Assembly: GCA_026416815.1 (NCBI GenBank)
Contig: JAOAEJ010000004.1
Span: forward strand, 1-64,000
Reading direction: 5' to 3'
Length of the DNA stretch: 64,000 nt
From: Clostridia bacterium
Lineage (GTDB): Bacteria > Bacillota > Clostridia > Acetivibrionales > DSM-2933
Position numbers and translations under genes: made by a program. The notes beneath the pieces were generated by a model, which saw only the letters and a program-made list of their open reading frames with translations, was not told the DNA's origin and ran no database searches. The stretch's first letter is position 1; each line of letters begins with the position of its first letter. Positions 54,195 to 61,657 of this stretch are shown here, one piece after another.

Positions 54195-54281
54195 AACCAC
54201 TTGGAAGTGGTTTAATAGTTAGCATAGAAGCTTTCTTACGACAGGTTGTTGTACCCGTCATAAGGAAGCTTTTTGTTTTTT
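54195..54281 (+). promoter_or_regulatory. Candidate ANTAR-type attenuator before the ANTAR gene
   Basis: Hairpin AACCAC-TTGGAA-GTGGTT (54195-54212) has a six-base loop with G at position 4. A second possible stem AGC-ATAGAA-GCT (54221-54232) has a hexaloop with A1 and G4 and overlaps the 5' arm of a terminator (54228-54238 with 54261-54271, then TTTTTGTTTTT). Two hexaloop stems with the second overlapping a terminator is the known layout of ANTAR targets; the short second stem is weak. Confidence 0.45.
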
Positions 54282-54309
54282 ATACACATATCCAAAGGGG
54301 CTGAGTAAA

Positions 54310-54882
54310 GTGGAATACGGCAAATTTATTATGTTTGGGGGAGACAAGAAGGCCTTAAGTGCAGCGAAAAGTGCATTGGTTTCAAATGGGCATATATTCT
54401 TGGGATATAATATGGAGACAAGTGATATTTTGAGACACATAAGAAGATTTGAGCCTGACTTTATGATCATTGACGCAGGTAACCATTTTAGCAATCTCAT
54501 AAATACCCTTGAGGTTATAGACGAGGAATTGCTGGCATCTACTATACTTTTATTAGATAAATATACTGACGATATCTATAGTTTTCTGAAAAAGTCAAAG
54601 ATAATTACCTATCTGACAAAGCCGATATTTGATGAAAATTTGCTCCAAATTGTTGACATATCCCTTTTGAATTTCAATCGTGTCATGGAATACGAACGCA
54701 AGGTGAAAAAGCTGAATGACACTTTAGAAAGCAGAAAGGTTGTTGAGAAAGCAAAATGGATACTGGTAGAAAAGGACAACTTCACAGAAGCCCAAGCCTA
54801 CGAAGCAATCAAGAAAAAGAGCAGAGACAATAGAATGCCCATGAGGGATATAGCAGAGGCCATAATACTTACAAGAGGGTAA
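54310..54882 (+). CDS. ANTAR-domain response-regulator-like antiterminator (NitR/AmiR-NasR type)
   Basis: 190 residues. The N-terminal ~120 residues have a receiver-like alpha/beta pattern but without a clear phosphoacceptor cluster (F-M-I-I-D-A-G where D is retained). A coiled-coil linker (~120-140) leads to an ANTAR domain: V-V-E-K-A-K-W-I-L-V-E-K-D-N-F-T-E-A-Q-A-Y, ending in D-I-A-E-A-I-I-L-T. ANTAR proteins bind paired hexaloop hairpins and prevent transcription termination. Start GTG 54310 follows AAGGGG. It lies directly before the nif cluster and is probably its regulator. Confidence 0.85.
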   Translation: MEYGKFIMFGGDKKALSAAKSALVSNGHIFLGYNMETSDILRHIRRFEPDFMIIDAGNHFSNLINTLEVIDEELLASTILLLDKYTDDIYSFLKKSKIITYLTKPIFDENLLQIVDISLLNFNRVMEYERKVKKLNDTLESRKVVEKAKWILVEKDNFTEAQAYEAIKKKSRDNRMPMRDIAEAIILTRG

Positions 54883-54953
54883 AATGCAGCTTAATATGGA
54901 ATTAATTGCAAAAACTATATAAAATGTAAAAAAGTTTTAAAAAAGTATTGAAA

Positions 54954-54982
54954 TGTTGCAGGAGGTGTGTTAATATTAATTC
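54954..54982 (+). promoter_or_regulatory. Likely nif operon promoter
   Basis: TTGAAA, 17 bases, TAATAT in the region around 54953-54982. No sigma-54 GG-N10-GC element is seen upstream of nifH. Transcription would begin some 560 bases before nifH. Confidence 0.6.
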
Positions 54983-55009
54983 ATGAACTTAATACGTAAG
55001 GTAATACGG

Positions 55010-55140
55010 TGCTCCCGGTCGAGCATTGTACCTTCGAAGTGTAGTAGACTTTTACTAAGTTAGATATAACTTAAAGTTTATTATGATAGGCTGAGACGCC
55101 AAATTCTATAGCAATATAGTTTTTGGTGTCTTTTTGTTTT
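55010..55140 (+). terminator. First leader terminator upstream of nifH, with hexaloop hairpins
   Basis: TGCTC-CCGGTC-GAGCA (55010-55025) is a hexaloop hairpin. TAGTA-GACTTT-TACTA and TAAGTT-AGATAT-AACTTA follow. The terminator stem GACGCCAAA (55095-55103) with TTTTGGTGTC (55121-55130) is followed by TTTTTGTTTT. GGC-TGAGAC-GCC (55089-55100) could compete with its 5' arm. Confidence 0.7.
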
Positions 55141-55249
55141 AACCGCAGTTTTTACCTATAAAAAGTTGAAACTAGAGTAGTATAAAAGAATTTGTTTCTA
55201 GCAGCAAGGCATAGCAACTAGCGAAGCGTATTTTTTAGATTTGAATATT

Positions 55250-55276
55250 TAGAAATTTGTAATGTTAAAAAGCACT
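55250..55276 (+). repeat. 27-bp repeat family D, copy 2
   Basis: Identical to 21735-21761. It lies in the nif leader 24 bases before repeat C. Confidence 0.8.
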
Positions 55277-55299
55277 GGTTTACTGCAAAGCTTTAAACT

Positions 55300-55397
55300 G
55301 GGGTGCAGGGGGCGACAGCCCACCTGATGGCCGCACCGCGGCTAAATAAAAGTTTCCAGCCCTCAAGGCGGGGCAGGGGTGGGAGTAAAATGTTTTT
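55300..55397 (+). repeat. GC-rich dispersed repeat family C, copy 2
   Basis: About 90 percent identical to 48618-48715, inserted between the two terminators of the nif leader. Confidence 0.85.
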
Positions 55398-55476
55398 AGC
55401 ATTAGACCTCAGTAAGATATATCAAATATAAGTTAAAGTATCGAGCCTTTAGTAATCAATTTAATATCACAAGGCC

Positions 55477-55520
55477 AGGACGCCTGAATCTAGCAGTTTT
55501 AGATTTTGGCGTCCTTTTTT
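55477..55520 (+). terminator. Second leader terminator immediately before nifH
   Basis: AGGACGCC (55477-55484) pairs with GGCGTCC (55508-55514), followed by TTTTTT, only 34 bases before the nifH start. GGC-CAGGAC-GCC (55473-55484) overlaps its 5' arm with the same layout as in the first terminator. Unless read through, it would block nif transcription from upstream. Confidence 0.8.
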
Positions 55521-55532
55521 AATAAACAATAA

Positions 55533-56372
<840 letters not shown>

Positions 56373-56407
56373 TAAAAAATCCATAAATGAAAGCGGAGGA
56401 TGATTTT

Positions 56408-56734
56408 ATGATAATGATAAGGGCAATTATTAGACCCGAAAAAGTCGGTACAGTTTTAGCAGAATTGAGTGACGCAGGTTTTCCTGCAGTTACCAAAATG
56501 GATGTTATGGGACGCGGTAAACAACGTGGTGTTAAGGTTGGGGATGTTTTCTATGATGAGATACCTAAAGAAATGCTTATGATGGTTGTCAATGACGCTG
56601 ATAAGGATGATGTATTAAATATCATTATTAAAAATGCTAAGACAGGTCAAAGCGGAGCCTTTGGAGATGGGAAAATATTTGTAAGTCCTGTAGATGAGGT
56701 TTATACCATTAGTTCCGGCAGCAGCGGGCTGTAA
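56408..56734 (+). CDS. nifI1: PII-like nitrogenase regulator NifI1
   Basis: 108 residues from ATG 56408 (GGAGG nine bases upstream). PII/GlnB fold: M-I-R-A-I-I-R-P-E-K-V, G-R-G-K-Q-R-G-V and a C-terminal G-A-F-G-D-G-K-I-F-V. The T-loop is shorter than in GlnB, as usual for NifI1. NifI1 and NifI2 together bind NifDK and block NifH docking under ammonium or energy limitation. Position between nifH and nifD is diagnostic. Confidence 0.95.
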   Translation: MIMIRAIIRPEKVGTVLAELSDAGFPAVTKMDVMGRGKQRGVKVGDVFYDEIPKEMLMMVVNDADKDDVLNIIIKNAKTGQSGAFGDGKIFVSPVDEVYTISSGSSGL

Positions 56735-56747
56735 GGGGGGTGCCACT

Positions 56748-57134
56748 ATGAAAGAGGTTATGGCGATTATCCGGATGGATATGATAAACAAGACTAAAGA
56801 GGCACTTTTGACAGAAGGGTTTGCGGCTTTGAACTGTAGGAAAGTACTCGGCAGGGGTAAGAAGAAGGTAGACTTTACACTTATTGAAAAAGTAGTGATG
56901 GGCGAATTGGAAGCTTGCTCACCTAAAACAGCTGAGGTTATTTCTGAAGGACACAGGCTTATACCCAAAAGGCTGATTTCTTTGGTGGTAAAGGATGAAG
57001 AAGTGCAAAAGGTAGTAGAAACTATAATATCGATTAACAGTAAGGGTAAACCGGGAGACGGGAAAATATTTGTTCTTCCTGTCAGCGATTGTATTAGGGT
57101 CAGAACCAAAGAAACCGGTGAAGCTGCGGTATAA
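56748..57134 (+). CDS. nifI2: PII-like nitrogenase regulator NifI2
   Basis: 128 residues from ATG 56748 (AAGGGGGG upstream). PII fold with M-A-I-I-R-M-D-M, G-R-G-K-K-K-V-D-F-T-L and G-K-P-G-D-G-K-I-F-V-L-P-V; the T-loop insert is longer than in NifI1. Forms the inhibitory hetero-complex with NifI1; 2-oxoglutarate and ATP relieve inhibition in studied systems. Confidence 0.95.
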   Translation: MKEVMAIIRMDMINKTKEALLTEGFAALNCRKVLGRGKKKVDFTLIEKVVMGELEACSPKTAEVISEGHRLIPKRLISLVVKDEEVQKVVETIISINSKGKPGDGKIFVLPVSDCIRVRTKETGEAAV

Positions 57135-57150
57135 AAATGGGGGTGAGTTT

Positions 57151-58746
57151 ATGAAGGATAAATTGAATAAAATGCTGGAGAAATATCCGGCAGCTGTTTT
57201 CAAAAATAGAAAAGAACACATTATTGTAAAAGAAGCCGATAGTGAACAACCTCAGTCTATTACTGCAAATACCAGAACAGTTCCTGGGATTATCACAAAC
57301 AGAGGCTGCTGCTACGCAGGATGTAAGGGTGTTGTTTTGGGGCCGTTGAGGGATGCTGTGGTACTTACCCACGGACCTATAGGCTGCGGTTATTATACCT
57401 GGGGTACAAGAAGAAATAAGGGAAGAACCGAAGGGGATGAGTTAAACCTTCTAAACTACTGCTTCTCCACCGATTTACAAGAGGGTGACATCGTATTTGG
57501 AGGAGAGAAGAAGTTAAGGCAAGCCATTACCGAGGCTGTAGAGATATTCAAGCCAAAGAGTATAATGATATGCTCCACATGTCCTGTCGGACTTATCGGA
57601 GATGATATCAATGCTGTTGCAAACTGGGCGCAAAAGGAATACGGCATACAAGTACTGGCATTCAGCTGCGAAGGTTATAAAGGCGTCAGCCAATCGGGAG
57701 GCCATCATATAGCAAATAACGGCTTAATCAAACACATTATAGGTACAGGTGAAAGAGCGGTCGGTAAGTACTCTATAAACCTTCTGGGTGAGTATAACAT
57801 CGGCGGCGACGGATGGGAAATTGAAAGAGTATTGAAAAAGATAGGCTATGACATAGTGTCGGTTATGACCGGAAACGGTACGGTGGAAGAGCTGAAAAAT
57901 GCACACATGGCACAATTGAATGTAGTACAATGTCACCGTTCGATAAACTATATCGGCGAAATGATGCAAACTAAGTACGGAACCGACTGGATCAAAGTAA
58001 ACTTCATAGGGATAAAGAGCACCATGAAGAGCCTTAGAGATATGGCTGTATACTTTGATGATCCTGATTTGATGGCAAGAACCGAAGAAGTTATAGCTGA
58101 AGAGTTTTCGGAAATTGCTCCAATAATGGAGGAGTACAAAAAGATATGCCAAGGTAAGACGGCAGCACTTTTTGTTGGTGGTTCCAGAGCACATCACTAT
58201 CAACTGTTATTAGAGGATTTAGGTGTTGAGACTGTACTTGCAGGTTATGAGTTTGCTCATAGAGATGACTATGAAGGAAGAGAAGTCCTTTCTACTATTA
58301 AAGAAGATGCGGACAGTAAGAATATCGAAAGCCTTGATATTGAACCTGATAGCACTCACTACCGTGTTGTACTTTCACAAGAGAGACTGGAAAAGATTAA
58401 AGATCAAATACCGCTCAACTATTATGAAGGTATGATGAAGCAAATGAAAAACGGCAGTTTAGTGGTAGATGACTTGAATCACTTTGAGACAGAAGAATTA
58501 TTGAAAATTCTAAAACCCGATATATTCTGCTCGGGTATCAAGGATAAGTATGTTGCACACAAGGCGGGTATCTTCTCCAAACAGCTGCACTCATACGATT
58601 ACAGCGGTCCTTATGCAGGATTTAAAGGTGCCGTTAACTTTGCTAGAGATATTGCAATGGGTATCACAACTCCATCATGGAAATATGTTATTCCGCCGTG
58701 GAAGACACAGCCCATGTTGGAAGGAAGTTTGATAGGGGGGAAATAA
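57151..58746 (+). CDS. nifD: Nitrogenase molybdenum-iron protein alpha chain
   Basis: 531 residues from ATG 57151 (GGGGGTGAG upstream). P-cluster Cys in R-G-C-C-Y-A-G-C, P-I-G-C-G-Y-Y-T-W and S-T-C-P-V-G-L-I-G-D-D; FeMo-cofactor Cys in V-V-Q-C-H-R-S-I-N-Y-I and His in Q-L-H-S-Y-D-Y-S-G-P-Y-A-G-F. The ~50-residue insertion around residues 380-430 (E-F-A-H-R-D-D-Y-E-G-R-E-V) is characteristic of clostridial NifD. Catalytic subunit of the Mo nitrogenase. Confidence 0.97.
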   Translation: MKDKLNKMLEKYPAAVFKNRKEHIIVKEADSEQPQSITANTRTVPGIITNRGCCYAGCKGVVLGPLRDAVVLTHGPIGCGYYTWGTRRNKGRTEGDELNLLNYCFSTDLQEGDIVFGGEKKLRQAITEAVEIFKPKSIMICSTCPVGLIGDDINAVANWAQKEYGIQVLAFSCEGYKGVSQSGGHHIANNGLIKHIIGTGERAVGKYSINLLGEYNIGGDGWEIERVLKKIGYDIVSVMTGNGTVEELKNAHMAQLNVVQCHRSINYIGEMMQTKYGTDWIKVNFIGIKSTMKSLRDMAVYFDDPDLMARTEEVIAEEFSEIAPIMEEYKKICQGKTAALFVGGSRAHHYQLLLEDLGVETVLAGYEFAHRDDYEGREVLSTIKEDADSKNIESLDIEPDSTHYRVVLSQERLEKIKDQIPLNYYEGMMKQMKNGSLVVDDLNHFETEELLKILKPDIFCSGIKDKYVAHKAGIFSKQLHSYDYSGPYAGFKGAVNFARDIAMGITTPSWKYVIPPWKTQPMLEGSLIGGK

Positions 58747-58747
58747 A

Positions 58748-60109
58748 ATGTTGGATTTTACACCAAAAGAGTATGTTGATAGAAGCGCACTAGTAATAAA
58801 CCCTGCAAAGACATGTCAGCCTGTAGGTGCTATGTATGCGGCTCTTGGAATTCACAAATGCCTTCCGCACAGCCACGGCTCCCAAGGTTGCTGCGCATAC
58901 CATAGAAAGTTTTTGACCAGAAACTTCAGAGATCCTGTAATGGCGTCCACAAGCTCCTTTACTGAAGGTGCAGCGGTATTCGGGGGTGGAACAAACCTCA
59001 AGACAGCGATTAGAAATATTTTTTCAATTTACGATCCCGACATTGTAGCTGTACACACTACCTGTCTTTCGGAAACAATCGGAGATGATATCCCCACATT
59101 TGTTATGGAAGCAAAGGTTCCTGAAGGAAAAGTAGTAATACATGCCAACACACCTAGTTATGTAGGCTCCCATGTTACAGGTTTTTCAAACATGGTAAAG
59201 GGAATGGTTAAGTATCTGGCTCAAAACAGCAAGACTCCAAATGGGAAAGTTAACATTATCCCCGGTTTTATAAATCCCGGTGATATGAGAGAGATAAAAA
59301 GAATTCTTAAAGCCATGGGTATTGAGTTTATTATGTTCCCCGATACCAGCGGAGTATTGGATGCACCTATGACCGGTAAGTATGATATGTACCCCTCAGG
59401 TGGCACAAAAATACAAGATCTGATTGACTCCGGAAACTCCAAAGAGACTATTGCTTTTGGAAGCTTTGCCTCGGCGGATGGAGCATTTGAACTTGAGAAG
59501 AAATGCAAAGTACCGGCTAAAGTCTTAAAAACACCTATCGGTATTACTGCAACCGATGAATTCCTAATGGCTGTTTCAAGACTTACCGGAAAAGAAATTC
59601 CACAGGAGCTTGAAGAGGAACGCGGTCAGGTAGTAGATATTATGGTGGACTGCCACTACCACTACCATGGTAAGAAGGTCGCAATATTCGGAGATCCCGA
59701 TGTGGTTGCTGCGCTTACAGAGTTTACATTGAGCATGGGTATGATACCTAAATATGTACTCACAGGAACACCCGGGGAGGCTTTTGAAAGAGAAGTAAGG
59801 GGAATGCTGAGTGAAGCAGGCGTAGATGGCAAAGTAAAAAGTGCAGGAGACCTGTTTACACTTCACCAGTGGATAAAAGAAGAGCCTGTAGATCTCTTAT
59901 TGGGAACTACTTACGGTAAGTATATTTCAAAGGCAGAAGATATTCCGTTGGTAAGGATAGGCTTCCCTGTTCTTGACAGATCGGTACATTCTTATTTGCC
60001 AATCACAGGATATAAAGGCGCTATGAGAATTATCGAAATGATCAGTAATGCACTCCTTGACAGACAGGACAGGGATGCTGCGGATGAGGATCTTGAATTG
60101 ATTCTTTAA
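58748..60109 (+). CDS. nifK: Nitrogenase molybdenum-iron protein beta chain
   Basis: 453 residues. P-cluster ligands in C-Q-P-V-G-A-M-Y-A, S-Q-G-C-C-A-Y and T-T-C-L-S-E-T-I-G-D-D. The short N-terminus is typical of clostridial NifK, which lacks the long extension of proteobacterial NifK. Pairs with NifD. Only one base separates it from nifD. Confidence 0.97.
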   Translation: MLDFTPKEYVDRSALVINPAKTCQPVGAMYAALGIHKCLPHSHGSQGCCAYHRKFLTRNFRDPVMASTSSFTEGAAVFGGGTNLKTAIRNIFSIYDPDIVAVHTTCLSETIGDDIPTFVMEAKVPEGKVVIHANTPSYVGSHVTGFSNMVKGMVKYLAQNSKTPNGKVNIIPGFINPGDMREIKRILKAMGIEFIMFPDTSGVLDAPMTGKYDMYPSGGTKIQDLIDSGNSKETIAFGSFASADGAFELEKKCKVPAKVLKTPIGITATDEFLMAVSRLTGKEIPQELEEERGQVVDIMVDCHYHYHGKKVAIFGDPDVVAALTEFTLSMGMIPKYVLTGTPGEAFEREVRGMLSEAGVDGKVKSAGDLFTLHQWIKEEPVDLLLGTTYGKYISKAEDIPLVRIGFPVLDRSVHSYLPITGYKGAMRIIEMISNALLDRQDRDAADEDLELIL

Positions 60110-60152
60110 TATATAGAGATTGTTATAAGGGTTATACGGGTTATACGGGAGA

Positions 60153-60192
60153 TTATGCTTTAGGGCCATGGATTTCATGGCATAAAGCATAA
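60153..60192 (+). promoter_or_regulatory. Intergenic hairpin between nifK and nifE
   Basis: TTATGCTTT pairs with AAAGCATAA, flanked by GGGAG/CTCCC; no T-run. Probably a processing or mRNA stability element that sets different levels of structural and assembly genes. Confidence 0.6.
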
Positions 60193-60253
60193 CTCCCCAA
60201 AATAAACAGCTAAGTGCATTTTTATATAGAAGGCCGGGGAAGGGGTGGTTTCG

Positions 60254-61612
60254 ATGAAAAGTAATTTGCCAGTGGATATACTGGATGATAGGAAGGATTT
60301 TGTATGCTGCAAATCCGGTAAAGGTGATGGGAAGGTGAAGTGTGACTCCGACAGCGTAGCCGGTTCGGTGAGCCAGAGGGCATGTGTCTATTGCGGCGCC
60401 AGAGTAGTACTAAATCCGATTACCGATGCTGTTCATATAGTTCACGGCCCTATAGGTTGTGCAAGTTATACGTGGGATATTAGAGGAAGCCTTTCCAGCG
60501 GCCCTGAAACATACAGAAACAGCTTTTCTACCGATTTGCGTGAGCAAGACGTAATATTTGGGGGAGAAAAAAAGTTAGCTGGGGCAATAGATGAGATTAT
60601 AGTAAAATATTCGCCGAAAGTAGTATTTGTTTATTCTACATGTATTGTCGGAGTTATAGGGGATGACATTGAGGCAGTTTGCAAAAGTGCAGAGAAGAAG
60701 CATTCCATTAGGGTGATACCTATACAGTCAACTGGGTTTGCAGGAAATAAATCACAGGGGTATAAGGCAGCCTGCAACGCTTTATTAAGGCTTATGGGTG
60801 AAAGTATACAACCAAAGGTAACAGGAATAAACTTTTTAGGGGATTTCAATCTGGCGGGCGAGATATGGATTGTTGAAGAGTATTTGAAAAAATGCGGAAT
60901 TAATATTATCACAAAAATTACAGGGGATTCCAGAGTCGAAGAGATAATGAAGGCTCCGTCAGCAGAGCTTAATGTGGTTCAATGCGCAGGTTCTATGACA
61001 TATCTGGCTAAGGAAATGGATAAAAGGTTTGGAATACCCTTTGTAAAAGTAAGCTTCTATGGGCTTGAGGATACAAAAACGTCTATTATGCAGATAGCCA
61101 AAGCAGTTGGAGATAAACAGGTTTTGGAGAAAGCCGTTGAGTTGATTATGGATGAAGAGTACAAGGCAAGCTTAATGCTTGAGCAATATAGACAACGTTT
61201 AAAGGGTAAGCGGGCAGCAATATACGTAGGTGGAGGATTTAAAGCTATTTCACTCATAAAGCAATTTGCTGACCTCGGAATGAAAACAGTGATGGTAGGC
61301 ACCCAGACCGGTAAAGCTGAGGAATACGAGATAATCAGAAGTATTGCAGATGAAGGAGCAGTAATTCTGGATGACAGCAATCCTGCCGAGCTTGAGGGCT
61401 TTATAAAGCAAAAGGGTGCGGATATACTGGTTGGCGGAGTTAAAGAGAGGCCGCTGGCATATAAGCTGGGGATAGCATTTTGTGACCACAATCATGAAAG
61501 AAAACACCCGCTTTGTGGATTTGAAGGGGCGGTTAACTTTGCTAAGGAAGTAGACATGAGTATTAATAGTCCTATATGGAAGTTTGTTAAAGATGAAAAT
61601 AAGTGCCTTTAG
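60254..61612 (+). CDS. nifE: Nitrogenase cofactor assembly scaffold subunit NifE
   Basis: 452 residues from ATG 60254 with GGGGAAGGGG upstream (GTG 60245 overlaps it). Cys residues in C-V-Y-C-G-A, G-P-I-G-C-A-S-Y-T-W and S-T-C-I-V-G-V-I-G-D-D; Q-C-A-G-S-M-T-Y mirrors NifD. NifEN matures the precursor cluster from NifB into FeMo-co. Confidence 0.95.
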   Translation: MKSNLPVDILDDRKDFVCCKSGKGDGKVKCDSDSVAGSVSQRACVYCGARVVLNPITDAVHIVHGPIGCASYTWDIRGSLSSGPETYRNSFSTDLREQDVIFGGEKKLAGAIDEIIVKYSPKVVFVYSTCIVGVIGDDIEAVCKSAEKKHSIRVIPIQSTGFAGNKSQGYKAACNALLRLMGESIQPKVTGINFLGDFNLAGEIWIVEEYLKKCGINIITKITGDSRVEEIMKAPSAELNVVQCAGSMTYLAKEMDKRFGIPFVKVSFYGLEDTKTSIMQIAKAVGDKQVLEKAVELIMDEEYKASLMLEQYRQRLKGKRAAIYVGGGFKAISLIKQFADLGMKTVMVGTQTGKAEEYEIIRSIADEGAVILDDSNPAELEGFIKQKGADILVGGVKERPLAYKLGIAFCDHNHERKHPLCGFEGAVNFAKEVDMSINSPIWKFVKDENKCL

Positions 61613-61657
61613 GTTTTTTATAGATATAAAATATAAATTCATGGAAGAGTGATAATT

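Noticed and set aside
57070-57150. N-terminal extension of NifD overlapping nifI2
   Set aside because: ATG 57151 with GGGGGTGAG upstream matches known NifD starts; the extension is just another frame of nifI2.
57151-58746. Alternative (vanadium or iron-only) nitrogenase alpha chain
   Set aside because: The sequence follows the clostridial Mo NifD pattern, including its insertion, and there is no vnfG/anfG delta-subunit gene.
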